DNA of 64,000 nt from Schlesneria sp. (lineage in GTDB: Bacteria; Planctomycetota; Planctomycetia; Planctomycetales; Planctomycetaceae). This document shows positions 1 through 7,818 of this stretch, piece by piece (position 1 is the stretch's first letter; the number at the start of each line of letters is the position of its first letter). The stretch is taken from assembly GCA_028291515.1 (NCBI GenBank), contig JAQGHU010000039.1:1-64000 (forward strand). Reading direction: 5' to 3'. A program made the translations under genes and the position numbers. Under the pieces are notes generated by a model. The model saw only the letters and a program-made list of their open reading frames with translations. It searched no databases and was not told the DNA's origin.

Positions 1-160
1 GAAACGTCCGGCCCTTCAGGCCTTTGGAGGTCTAATAATGGGCTTAATTCCAGGGCCGAAGGGCCCTGGCTGGACAAAGTACCGGCCCCTTGGGCCTGAG
101 GACAATGAACCGACCGACGATCATTCAGGTTGCTCTGGGGAAGATGTGTAGATACCTATG
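1..160. repeat. Palindrome-rich intergenic repeat at left edge
   Basis: No gene is supported here. Three short inverted repeats follow each other: GGCC-cttca-GGCC at 10-22, CAGGGCC/GGCCCTG at 51-68 and GGCCC-ctt-GGGCC at 84-96. The stretch ends with a partial copy (161-179, ctccaagtccgtggcaccc) of a repeat found again at 6933, 16848 and 39611. This is the kind of dispersed intergenic repeat common in planctomycete chromosomes; the function is unknown. Confidence 0.45.
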
Positions 161-197
161 CTCCAAGTCCGTGGCACCCGATCGCGGCTCACCTGGC

Positions 198-770
198 TTA
201 CTTTGGAGCGGCATCAACTCGCGCGACGATTGCCTGCCAGATGTCGAGGACATCGAGCTTGGTGGCCCATGCTGCGATGTCTGCGCGATCGATCTCGTCA
301 CCGCTTGTCTGGAGCATGGCGGCGATGTCTCGTAGGTGCTTGTCCGACTGGCCTTCGCGGTAGTACAGAAGTTTGCCGAGGATCACATCCTCTGGGGCGG
401 CGATGTCGCATTGTTGGCCTGGATACAGTTCCACCTTGCGTCGCCGTTCGAGTTGCCTGCGGCCCCATTCATCCTGCCGAGCAATCATGAAATCGATCTT
501 CATCCCCGATTTGGGATGCAGAACATTGAACTGCTTCCGATGCCGCACCGCTTCAATCGCGGCGGGCAAACTGACATAGTAGTCGGGACCATCGAAGGCC
601 TGACAAAGCATTTCGGCGGACGCAAAAGTGAGATCCACGACGATATCAAAATCGAGCGTTAGTCGCGGTTCGCCGTAACGCATGCTGGCGAGAGAACCGA
701 CGAGCATATAGGGAATGCCAAGCGTCTCGGTAGCACGAATCGCCGTCGCCAGCAGTTCACCGCTCTCCAC
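198..770 (-). CDS. Nucleotidyltransferase-fold protein, probable toxin of a TA pair
   Basis: 190 residues. The N-terminal part carries the hallmark of the minimal nucleotidyltransferase fold: G25-S26 followed by Asp40-x-Asp42 (VGSLAS...LDFDIVV), with a possible third acidic residue at Asp93 (KIDFMIA). This is the pattern of AbiEii/MNT-like and DUF6036-like proteins, which are often toxins or modifiers that transfer nucleotides to tRNA or protein. The start is GTG at 770, inside the last codons of the upstream small gene (757-978), so the two are translationally coupled (14-bp overlap). No signal peptide or membrane segment. The fold is well supported; toxicity and target are inferred from gene order only. 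Confidence 0.75.
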   Translation of the reverse strand: MESGELLATAIRATETLGIPYMLVGSLASMRYGEPRLTLDFDIVVDLTFASAEMLCQAFDGPDYYVSLPAAIEAVRHRKQFNVLHPKSGMKIDFMIARQDEWGRRQLERRRKVELYPGQQCDIAAPEDVILGKLLYYREGQSDKHLRDIAAMLQTSGDEIDRADIAAWATKLDVLDIWQAIVARVDAAPK

Positions 771-978
771 GGTTCATCCTCTGTGCAACAGCATCGTCGA
801 TTTCCGGCTGCGTCCATTCCGGATGCTGACTACGAATGCGACTGAAGAGCACCCGGCGCGCCAAATTCTGCATCTCAAATGCCATCCCCAACTTCTCGGC
901 CGGCGACTTGGCCTTCAGCATCGCCACGACTTCGGGGTCGAGCAACTCGATTCGGCGCGGGTCGAGGGGTGGATGCAT
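757..978 (-). CDS. Small antitoxin-like protein (Rv0078B-type)
   Basis: 73 residues from ATG 978 (MHPPLDPR...). A longer open frame exists upstream to 1065, but that extension reads through the inverted repeat at 1011-1032, so it is unlikely to be coding. The protein has a central LLDPEVVAMLKAKSPAEKL motif and a C-terminal Q-HPEWT-x-x-x-I-x-x-x-VA-x-RM motif, like small proteins annotated as Rv0078B-related antitoxins, which are usually encoded next to a nucleotidyltransferase-like partner. It overlaps the next gene, as TA operons often do. No convincing Shine-Dalgarno sequence is visible before ATG 978. The family assignment is from memory of the motif and not from a search. Confidence 0.65.
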   Translation of the reverse strand: MHPPLDPRRIELLDPEVVAMLKAKSPAEKLGMAFEMQNLARRVLFSRIRSQHPEWTQPEIDDAVAQRMNRGER

Positions 979-1065
979 GGAACTTAGTCGAGTGCAAAAT
1001 GGGGGTACTGACCAGCTAATTTGGACATGGCGATCCGAGGCCAGAGGAGCGGAGCGATTCGCCAC

Positions 1066-1281
1066 CTAATCGAACAATGTACCAATCGCTACGCAAAATG
1101 CGGAGTACGTATCGAACAGCGTACGAAACCTCGTGCCGATCACCCGCTTCCAGGCCAGTTCATTGGGCGGCGTCGGCCACAACATCACGACTGGCGCTGC
1201 TAATGCAAGGCAAACAGTGATTGCACACAGAGCGATAAGCACCAATGAAAACTTGAGAATCTGTAGCGTCAGTTGAGCCAT
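1066..1281 (-). CDS. Small single-pass membrane protein, hypothetical
   Basis: 71 residues with one strong hydrophobic segment at about residues 5-35 (LQILKFSLVLIAL...APVVMLW) followed by a basic stretch. A purine-rich sequence (AAAGGCGGGT) lies about ten bases before the ATG at 1281. I do not recognise the family. It lies just inside the left end of the IS-like segment and reads toward it. It may be a real small membrane protein or a chance frame; the hydrophobic segment and RBS favour the former. Confidence 0.35.
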   Translation of the reverse strand: MAQLTLQILKFSLVLIALCAITVCLALAAPVVMLWPTPPNELAWKRVIGTRFRTLFDTYSAFCVAIGTLFD

Positions 1282-1383
1282 TCAACTATACCCGCCTTTC
1301 GAGTACTGCTACTCAAACGAAACAAGCCCAAGCATATCGCCGGGGCTTGTCGGGTGCGATAGGGTTCACCATCAACGAAAAAA

Positions 1384-1412
1384 CCTCCAGCCACAATGAA
1401 TGTGACTGGAGG
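1384..1412 (-). terminator. Hairpin with minus-strand T-run
   Basis: CCTCCAGcCACA and TGTGaCTGGAGG (one mismatched pair) form a 12-bp stem with a 5-nt loop. Read on the minus strand the hairpin is followed directly by six T residues, the layout of an intrinsic terminator. No clear minus-strand gene lies upstream of it (the next minus-strand gene is far away), so it may end a short unannotated transcript. The rest of the gap 1282-1611 shows no other feature. Confidence 0.35.
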
Positions 1413-1611
1413 AGCGGCCGTCCCTTGCCGTCGACCCAGATTTGATAGGTCCTAACTGCCATGTCTCGCCCTCGCATTGTTGCAATAACAGATCGCTGGG
1501 CTGTCTAATTCGGCAAGCGGCTGGAGTAGTGGTGATTTCTGTTCAGTTGTGCATCACAACCGGTTGTTCGAGGATGCGTTTCGACGATTACTGCCGGTGA
1601 GGCCTAACCCC

Positions 1612-2049
1612 ATGCACACTTTCTTCCACGGCTGGCGACGAAAGGCGGGGGTAGTCACGCTATTGATGGCGTGCGTGCTGGTGGCGATGTGGGTACGAAG
1701 CTTCCATCAAAGGGATGCTGTCATCGCTAGGCTGTCTGCGCCGCTCTACGAATTGGAGTCGTTCTGTGGAGGAATTCTCGTTGGCCGGACAGCACCCAGT
1801 CCCGTTCCAATTCACTTGCATTGGTGGTCATTCCCAATCTATGAGGGTGACAAGTGGGATCAAGATTGGTTTCTCCAGGACTTTACGGTTGATCGGCAGT
1901 CGAGTGGATTTCGTTATCGTCGTGGTACTTTGAACGTCGCTGGCGAAACTCACTTTTGGCTGCTGATCGTTCCGTACTGGTCACTGATACTTCCTCTGAC
2001 CCTTCTCTCCGCCTACCTGATTCTCTGGAAGCCACGGAAGCGGTCGTGA
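1612..2049 (+). CDS. Planctomycete small membrane protein, paralogue of 7037-7540
   Basis: 145 residues from ATG 1612 (MHTFFHGWRRKAG), preceded by GTGAGG about ten bases upstream; an earlier ATG at 1549 has less support. Two hydrophobic segments lie near residues 13-29 and 113-135, with a short soluble part between. The N-terminal motif W-x-R-x-A-G-x-V-T-L-x-M-A and the C-terminal PYWS-L-PLTLLSAYL-LW-PRK are shared with a family that is repeated many times in planctomycete genomes. The second copy here is on the minus strand at 7037-7540. No function is known. The gene sits inside the IS-like segment. Confidence 0.65.
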   Translation: MHTFFHGWRRKAGVVTLLMACVLVAMWVRSFHQRDAVIARLSAPLYELESFCGGILVGRTAPSPVPIHLHWWSFPIYEGDKWDQDWFLQDFTVDRQSSGFRYRRGTLNVAGETHFWLLIVPYWSLILPLTLLSAYLILWKPRKRS

Positions 2050-2088
2050 TATGCTGGGGTTTCGTTCGTTCTGTGAAGGAGACGCAGT

Positions 2089-2340
2089 GTGACTGAGGAA
2101 GAAGCCATACAAGTTGCAAGGGCTTTCGCAAAAACCAACAGCGTAGCGTGGCGTCCGCCTATCACTGCCCGTAGATCAACGTTCAGGAAAAAGGGCTGGA
2201 TCAGTATGTTCTGCCGCGACCGAAATGTCTGGGTTGTGCATACGCTTTCATATCCGGGCATGCTTGGTGGCGGCAGCGCGAGCATCCATGTGGACGAGAA
2301 GACTGGCCGCGTGCTGATGTGTAACGTCTACGATGAGTGA
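2089..2340 (+). CDS. Small hypothetical protein, PepSY/NTF2-like tail
   Basis: 83 residues. The start is GTG at 2089, chosen because GAAGGAG lies 8-14 bases upstream. The C-terminal part, G-G-S-A-S-I-H-V-D-E-K-T-G-R-V-L, has the look of a PepSY-like or NTF2-fold immunity protein strand pair ('V-D-x-x-T-G-x-V'), but the match is too short to assign. No signal peptide or membrane segment. It follows the membrane-protein gene at 1612-2049 by 39 bp and probably shares its transcript. It ends just before the right inverted end of the IS-like segment. Confidence 0.5.
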   Translation: MTEEEAIQVARAFAKTNSVAWRPPITARRSTFRKKGWISMFCRDRNVWVVHTLSYPGMLGGGSASIHVDEKTGRVLMCNVYDE

Positions 2341-2577
2341 TCAGTCATTAACACTGAATGCTGGTCAGTACCGACCGCCATGTCCAAATTAGCTGGTTTG
2401 TACCGAAACGGGAGCGGGAAACTATTCACTGTCGCGAAGTCATCACGCCACGACCTCGATTTGAAGGAGTTGGGCAGCAGATAGGTGGCGGACTTGCACT
2501 TGTGGGCCGAAACGCCAAGATGAGACTTGTGTTCGTTTATATGAACCCTCACTCGCTCGGAGGCGTTCGACCTCATC

Positions 2578-3861
2578 ATGCGCTCTTTCTCTTTCTGTAT
2601 GTTTGTTGGCGTCACATTGTTTGTCGTCAGCGAAATGCGAGCCGAGGACTGGCCGCAGTTTCGCGGGCCGACGGGGCTTGGGTCTACCTCGCAAACAACG
2701 TTGCCGGTGACATGGGGTGCGCCCGATGACACCAACGTCGTGTGGAAGTCGCCGCTGATCGGTGAGGGGCACGCCAGTCCGATCGTGATCGGAGATCGAG
2801 TCTTCGTCTGTACGGCTTACTGGCCGGACGCCGCCGCCGATCGCAAGCAGGTGATCCCGGAACATCATGTTTTGTGTTATTCGGTTGCCGACGGAAAGCC
2901 GATGTGGGACGCCAAGGTGGAACCGGGTCCGTGGCGGCGCGACGACTTTCGCAGCGGGCCCGGGGGTGGCTACGCCGCTCCGACGCCAGCGACTGACGGC
3001 ACGCGGGTCTACGCCGTGTTTGGCTCGTCCGTCATCGCCGCAGTCGATTTCAACGGCAACGTCGTCTGGCGCAAAGAAATCAAGCCGCATAACTTTGATG
3101 TCACAGTCGGCAGCAGCCCCATCCTGTTCGAAGGCTGCGTGCTGATGTTGTGTGCGATGACCAATAAAAAGGATTCCAAACTTATCGCCTATGACTGTGT
3201 GGATGGTTCAATTCGTCGCGAGATTCCGTTGCCACTGGCGGGATTCGCTCATAGCACTCCGGTGAAGATCGAGGTCGCGGGCAAGCCGCAATTGATCATC
3301 GCGGCCTCCAGTTCTGGTGAGGCTGACGGGGGAATTCAGAGCGTCGATCCGCGAAGCGGAGATATCTTGTGGTGGTGTCGCGGTGGCGGCGAAGCGGCAT
3401 CTCCGGCGTTTGGTGCCGGTATTGTCTATTGCGATTCGGGACGCGGCGGCCCCGGCGTGGCGATTGATCCCACGGGGACGGGCGACGTCACGAAGACGCA
3501 TATCAAGTGGCGAATCAACACCATCCCCGAAGCGATCGGATCACCGACCATCATCGGCAATCGAGTCTATCGCCTGCACACTCCCAATATCCTGAAGTGC
3601 TGGAATGCCGAGACCGGCGAGCAGGTTTACGCTCAGCGGCTGGACAAATTGACCAGCAGTTGGGCCAGCCCGATCGCTGATGCGGCAGGGCATTTGTACT
3701 TTGCCAGCGCGGGCGTGAGCTACGTCATACAGACCGGCGACGAATTCAAGGTTCTGGCGATCAACGATCTTGGCGACCCCAATCATGCCTCCGCTGCCGT
3801 CGCCAACGGCAAGATGTTCCTGGTGGGAACTCATCACGTCTTCTGTGTCGGCGCGAAGTGA
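2578..3861 (+). CDS. Exported PQQ-type beta-propeller protein
   Basis: 427 residues. A signal peptide (about 1-22, ending MRAED) is followed at residue 25 by W-P-Q-F-R-G-P-T-G, the standard opening of the planctomycete BamB/quinoprotein-like propellers. Repeated blade motifs follow (VYAVFGSSVIAAVDFNGNVVWRKE, YRLHTPNILKCWNAETGEQVYAQ and similar). Such proteins fold as seven- or eight-bladed propellers; some bind PQQ, but most planctomycete members have no known ligand and I cannot show one here. The family length (about 400-450) fits a complete gene. It overlaps the leader of the next gene and probably forms an operon with the two exported proteins downstream. Confidence 0.88.
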   Translation: MRSFSFCMFVGVTLFVVSEMRAEDWPQFRGPTGLGSTSQTTLPVTWGAPDDTNVVWKSPLIGEGHASPIVIGDRVFVCTAYWPDAAADRKQVIPEHHVLCYSVADGKPMWDAKVEPGPWRRDDFRSGPGGGYAAPTPATDGTRVYAVFGSSVIAAVDFNGNVVWRKEIKPHNFDVTVGSSPILFEGCVLMLCAMTNKKDSKLIAYDCVDGSIRREIPLPLAGFAHSTPVKIEVAGKPQLIIAASSSGEADGGIQSVDPRSGDILWWCRGGGEAASPAFGAGIVYCDSGRGGPGVAIDPTGTGDVTKTHIKWRINTIPEAIGSPTIIGNRVYRLHTPNILKCWNAETGEQVYAQRLDKLTSSWASPIADAAGHLYFASAGVSYVIQTGDEFKVLAINDLGDPNHASAAVANGKMFLVGTHHVFCVGAK

Positions 3862-3887
3862 CCTTGCGCATCGCGCCTGGAGGTATC

Positions 3888-5306
3888 ATGCTCTTTCGGC
3901 CGTTCCTGTTCGTGGCCTGCGTGCTGACCATGGGTGAGCTCTATGCCCAGGACGCTGCGCAGCCTGCAGAACTTCGACTCTTCGATTTCGAAGACGCTGC
4001 CGACGAATCAGCGTGGAAGAAGCTTGAACTGCCGGACAGCAAGATCAAAGAACCACCCGCCCGTATTGAGCGTGTTGCCGAGAACGCGACTACTGGACAG
4101 CACAGTCTAAAGATCACATTTGCAGGGGGGGTCTGGCCGACAGTGATCACGACTCGCGTCCCCGAAGACTGGACGTCGTGGCATACTTTTCATGCGGAGG
4201 TGACGGCCACGCGACCTTGCGTCGTTGGATTCTGCGTCATGCAGGAAGCGAGTTCGCGAGCCCCCGGTTGGGATGGCGGTGTCAGTCGCTGGGCGAAGAC
4301 GCAATTCCTGCAGCCGGGCCGAAACGCGATCTCTGCCAGTCTGCACCCTAATGAATGGAGCGCCCTGCGAACCAAACTTGAAAATGGCCGCGTTCTGGGC
4401 AAAGTCGTCAGTCTGGAGATCTTCCTGTATCGGCCACACGACGGTGAATCGATTTTCGTCGACAACATTCGTGTCTCTGCCATGAAGGAGGCGACGCCAC
4501 CCGCAATCAAGATTCCATTCAAAGTCCTGGGAACGGATCTGACCGTGACCGGCGTTCAAGAGTTGGGAAAGAAGCTGGCCGATCAGTGGACGATGCCAGA
4601 ATCCCGGACTTCCGAACAGCTCGAGACTCGATTCCGCTCACAATATGACGAGCTGAAGCGCAAGCATCCGCGCGCTGTATTGGCGGTGCTTCGCGATGGA
4701 GAAAAAGGGTATGACCGCAATGATCCGGAAAAGGTTTACTCCGGTTGGCAGGATGCGTACTGGTCGAGTCACGGTCCCGATAGTGTGACGGTTGACCGTA
4801 GCGAGAACTTCGGAAACTCGGCAACGCAGGAAATCTTTATGCGTCACCGCAGCCCGTTGATGCGAGTTGATTTATCGAGCATCCCGACAGGCTCAACCAT
4901 CCTGGCGGCACAGTTGCTGGTGGTCCGTGCTGGAGATCCGGCCAAGGAGCATTCACCACTCAAGCCGAACATGTGGGCCATCGAAGCCTGTAACCGCCCC
5001 TGGTCCGAGACCGAAGTCGATGCGTACCGCTATGCCGGCGACAAATACTGGAAGGCAATCGGTGGCATGTCTTGGGAAGGCGACGATCCCGATTTCTGGC
5101 CGGTCTATGTGGCACATGGTCCCAGCCAGCCCGATTGCTGCCATTGGGATTTTGTCCAATCCGTTCGCTTCTGGACGAACGGGCAGCACTCCAATCACGG
5201 CTTTATGCTTCATGGCGACTCGAAGGACTGGTTCCGGGCCTGGTTTCGCGAAGCGCCTGTCATCAAAAACCGTCCGGCGGTGCTTGTGATTTACGAACCG
5301 AAATAG
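3888..5306 (+). CDS. Exported protein with jelly-roll and DNRLRE-type domain
   Basis: 472 residues from ATG 3888, chosen because GGAGG lies five bases upstream; a longer frame from GTG 3858 overlaps the previous stop. Signal peptide about 1-21 (ending LYAQ). Residues about 27-195 look like a carbohydrate-binding-type beta-sandwich (LRLFDFEDAADE... SIFVDNIRVSA). Residues about 270-470 match the pattern of DNRLRE domains: an FGNSA start, repeated beta-strand motifs, a W-T-N-G-x-x-x-N-H-G-F-M-L motif and a final RPAVLVIYEPK. DNRLRE modules are found in extracellular surface and adhesion proteins. The substrate is unknown. It lies between two propeller genes. Confidence 0.75.
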   Translation: MLFRPFLFVACVLTMGELYAQDAAQPAELRLFDFEDAADESAWKKLELPDSKIKEPPARIERVAENATTGQHSLKITFAGGVWPTVITTRVPEDWTSWHTFHAEVTATRPCVVGFCVMQEASSRAPGWDGGVSRWAKTQFLQPGRNAISASLHPNEWSALRTKLENGRVLGKVVSLEIFLYRPHDGESIFVDNIRVSAMKEATPPAIKIPFKVLGTDLTVTGVQELGKKLADQWTMPESRTSEQLETRFRSQYDELKRKHPRAVLAVLRDGEKGYDRNDPEKVYSGWQDAYWSSHGPDSVTVDRSENFGNSATQEIFMRHRSPLMRVDLSSIPTGSTILAAQLLVVRAGDPAKEHSPLKPNMWAIEACNRPWSETEVDAYRYAGDKYWKAIGGMSWEGDDPDFWPVYVAHGPSQPDCCHWDFVQSVRFWTNGQHSNHGFMLHGDSKDWFRAWFREAPVIKNRPAVLVIYEPK

Positions 5307-5370
5307 TTCGCGCTCGGCTTGGACGCTTGCCGGAAATATCTCAACTGTGATGCCAACCAAGGAGTTCTGA

Positions 5371-6369
5371 ATGCTGCCCAGATTCGCCAGTGCAATCGTC
5401 TTCACGTTGACTCTGTCTATGACCGGACTGGCACAGGATTGGAATCCAGTCACGGTGGACCTGCTGAAGTCTGAAAAGTCCGGCTATGGCGGATTGTGTG
5501 GCGTAGTCGTTCATCCACCGACCGGCGATCTGATCATCAATTTGAGTGATCGGGGCCTGTTCCGGTCGAAGGACCAGGGCGCGACATGGCAACGTCTGGG
5601 AACGGTGGAACTGAAGGGACGCACCGAGACACCTCTGTGCATGATGATCGACCCGCTGGAACATAAGCGTCTTGTTTCGGCATTTGTTTACGGATCACCA
5701 ATCATCTTCAGTTCAGATTTGGGAGAGACTTGGAAACCGATTTCGTCACAATCGACCCACGTGGACTGGTGCGCTATCGACTGGAACGACCCCGAATCCA
5801 ATTTCATCCTGACGCTGAAGCACGAATCGGGGGATGCATTGCTCGCGTCACGCGATGGCGGAAAAAGCTTCGATGAAATTGGTAAAGGGTACGGTCCCGC
5901 GTGGATTTTCGATGGCCAGACCGCGGTCGTTGCGGAAGCCAAGTCGAAAACGATTACTCAACCCGGATTGCTTCGCACCACAGATTCAGGCAAGTCATTT
6001 CAGCGCTGTGGCGATGACTATGCCCGAGCATTGCCACGTTTCAAATCTGGAACGTTGTTCTGGCTGACAACCACCGGGCTGATCAGTTCGGCTGACCAAG
6101 GCCAGTCATGGAAGAAGCTTTCGGAACTGAAGGACGGAATCTGCGGCCCCGTTTTCGGGAAGGATGCCCAACACATGTTTGTTCTCACGTCCGGCGGCAT
6201 CCGCGAGTCTAAAGATGGCGGCACCACGTGGCTGTCGGCGATCGCGCTACCGGCAGGGATGAAGGGTGCCAATCTCCTGAGTTGGGTCGAGTATGATTCC
6301 GTCCACGACATCGTCTACGTGATGAAGATGAGCTCGGAACTGTATCAATGGCGTCGAGTCGGAAAATAG
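5371..6369 (+). CDS. Exported Asp-box (sialidase-like) beta-propeller protein
   Basis: 332 residues with signal peptide 1-21 (LTGLAQ-type cleavage). Six Asp-box motifs S-x-D-x-G-x-T/S-W/F are visible (for example SKDQGATW at 66-73, SSDLGETW, SRDGGKSF, TTDSGKSF, SADQGQSW, SKDGGTTW), which predicts a six-bladed propeller of the sialidase/VPS10/glycosyl-hydrolase-type group. The catalytic arginine triad of true sialidases is not evident, so enzyme activity should not be assumed. GGAGT precedes the ATG. It is the last gene of the three-gene exported set starting at 2578. The following 298 bp (6370-6667) show no feature that I can identify. Confidence 0.8.
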   Translation: MLPRFASAIVFTLTLSMTGLAQDWNPVTVDLLKSEKSGYGGLCGVVVHPPTGDLIINLSDRGLFRSKDQGATWQRLGTVELKGRTETPLCMMIDPLEHKRLVSAFVYGSPIIFSSDLGETWKPISSQSTHVDWCAIDWNDPESNFILTLKHESGDALLASRDGGKSFDEIGKGYGPAWIFDGQTAVVAEAKSKTITQPGLLRTTDSGKSFQRCGDDYARALPRFKSGTLFWLTTTGLISSADQGQSWKKLSELKDGICGPVFGKDAQHMFVLTSGGIRESKDGGTTWLSAIALPAGMKGANLLSWVEYDSVHDIVYVMKMSSELYQWRRVGK

Positions 6370-6667
6370 CAGAACGCCGGATCGTCGGATACCGATTGGT
6401 AATATAGGCCGTCGACGCCATTGGGCGGCTAACCGACGTGGGATCAGTCGCGGGCCGAGACTGAGTAGCAAATTTTCAGGCCATCCTCGGGACCTCGTAA
6501 AGTACGCCATTTCATCGTCACGAGATTTGCAGCATTGAATTCCCGTTGTATTCGTCAGAGGAGACAAGCTCAATCCGCTGGTCGAATGCGATCTTGTCAT
6601 GACCTTTCTGGTCAGGCATTAACCAAATCAGGTCGTCTATGAAATTACCATTTGAAGGGAGATCAAA

Positions 6668-6880
6668 ATGCTCAACACAATCCCCAATCCACGCGATTAT
6701 GTGATTCAACGTGCCAGTGAAACGCTCTGCGAGTGGTGGACCGGAAGTGGCTGGTCTGAACATCCTGAGGATGCGCGGCACTATGAAGTCGAACCGAACG
6801 CGAGCATCGAAACTGGTGACGAATCGGCCAAAGCGGAACCGTTAGGCACCCCGACCACGGGGGCGCAGATGGAACCATAG
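6668..6880 (+). CDS. Small acidic hypothetical protein
   Basis: 70 residues, rich in Glu, with a motif CEWWTGSGWSEHPEDAR near residues 20-37. A good ribosome-binding site (GAAGGGAG) lies 8 to 15 bases before the ATG. No signal peptide or membrane segment, and I recognise no family. The open frame, RBS and planctomycete-like codon use support a real gene; the C-terminal third is low in complexity. Confidence 0.5.
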   Translation: MLNTIPNPRDYVIQRASETLCEWWTGSGWSEHPEDARHYEVEPNASIETGDESAKAEPLGTPTTGAQMEP

Positions 6881-6896
6881 TACCAAGATCCGAGGC

Positions 6897-6979
6897 AGCC
6901 ACGGATGCACACGGATTACGGCTTCAAGAGAAGACACGGCCATGTCGAGGACTCCAAGTCCTCCAAGTCCGTGGCACCC
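6897..6979. repeat. Two dispersed intergenic repeats side by side
   Basis: 6897-6918 (gccacggatgcacacggatt) is one of three copies of a 'ccacggatg-n-acac' repeat (others at 14862 and 21442). 6933-6979 is a copy of the 'gacacggccatgtcgaggactccaag' family with an internal duplication of tccaagtcc; other copies are at 16848-16885 and 39611-39648, with a partial one at 161-179. Confidence 0.6.
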
Positions 6980-7036
6980 AAGCTTCAGACATTTCACGAG
7001 CGGAATCGCTCACCCTCATTTGGCATCGTCTTCGTT

Positions 7037-7540
7037 TCACAGGCGCTCGCTCATCGGTCCGCGTATTGATGCAGCGCGGCTCAGCTGGAGCGGCGATGCC
7101 ACAGCGACTGGACGCTGTTGATGATTGCTTCGGAAGCGAGGAAGGGAAAGACTCCAGTTGGGGAGTGGCCCTGGATTTGACAGCAGCAACAGCGCGGATG
7201 CGATCGTCAAGGGAATGGCGATGGTCCAGTAATCGAGGGAGACACTGGCTGGGCGATACTTTTTCGGGGTCAACGTCGTCCCGGAGAAACCTCCTCCTAC
7301 GGGAATCAGCATTGATCCCCAGCCGTTTATCCGGCGTGTCGCCCGATCACCGGTCAAATCCCAGGACCACCAGGAGATCGCGCCATTTAACGAGTAGATA
7401 ATGTGCTGTCGATCGCCGATGGCGAAATCAACGTGGTCATAGCAACAGAGGCTACGCACCCACGTCCCCGTGACAGCGAGTGCCATCACCAATGTGACGC
7501 AGCCTGCCTGGCGATTCCAACTGTGTAAGAATTCACGCAT
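7037..7540 (-). CDS. Planctomycete small membrane protein, paralogue of 1612-2049
   Basis: 167 residues. The N-terminal motif SWNRQAGCVTLVMA and the central W-W-S-W-D plus YWTIAIPLTIASALLL segment match the family of 1612-2049. Hydrophobic segments are at about 13-30 and 103-121. Between them lies a short domain with a Tyr/Trp-rich strand (IYSLNGAISWWSWDL). The C-terminal 40 residues are basic and low in complexity and unlike the paralogue, so the true stop context may have changed by mutation. The RBS is weak (GGGGAA about ten bases upstream). Function unknown. Confidence 0.6.
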   Translation of the reverse strand: MREFLHSWNRQAGCVTLVMALAVTGTWVRSLCCYDHVDFAIGDRQHIIYSLNGAISWWSWDLTGDRATRRINGWGSMLIPVGGGFSGTTLTPKKYRPASVSLDYWTIAIPLTIASALLLLSNPGPLPNWSLSLPRFRSNHQQRPVAVASPLQLSRAASIRGPMSERL

Positions 7541-7724
7541 CGGAGCGGTTCCCCATGACGCTCAGAATCGGTCGTTTAAACTTCTCGAGGAAGTTCCCGT
7601 GCTACTTCGTGATGTGTTCGTGAACTGGCAGCCAAAACGTTTTGCGGCGTTCCCGACTGCGAATTGGATTTATTGAGAGATGCTGACGATGTGATGGGGC
7701 TTATTCTGTCGAGACTCAGCGACA

Positions 7725-7760
7725 CTTTCCAGCGTTTTTATCGCTCGATACGCTGGAAAG
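7725..7760. repeat. Perfect 11-bp inverted repeat (hairpin)
   Basis: CTTTCCAGCGT at 7725-7735 pairs perfectly with ACGCTGGAAAG at 7750-7760 across a 14-nt loop. No T-run follows on either strand, so it is not a standard terminator. It stands alone between the membrane-protein gene and the REPIN-like repeat, in a gap of 520 bp. Confidence 0.55.
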
Positions 7761-7818
7761 CGTACTCATCCAACGGTGAAAAGTAGCTCAGATTTGATCG
7801 CCTGGGCCGCTTCTGTTC

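Larger units (their letters stand above)
1011..2406. mobile_element. IS-like segment with inverted ends, no transposase
   Basis: A perfect 22-bp inverted repeat bounds this segment: 1011-1032 on the left and 2376-2397 on the right (core CTAATTTGGACATGGCG). At the right end a 15-bp motif GCTGGTcaGTACCGA (2360-2374) is repeated as GCTGGTttGTACCGA (2392-2406) with a 32-bp period. Multiple repeats near the ends are a known property of IS21-family elements. Inside are only three small genes of unknown function (1066-1281, 1612-2049, 2089-2340) and no transposase, so this would be a solo or decayed derivative. The inverted ends are seen directly; the family is inferred. Confidence 0.4.

Noticed and set aside
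1011-2406. Complete insertion sequence
   Set aside because: There is no transposase frame between the inverted ends, so it is listed only as an IS-like segment.
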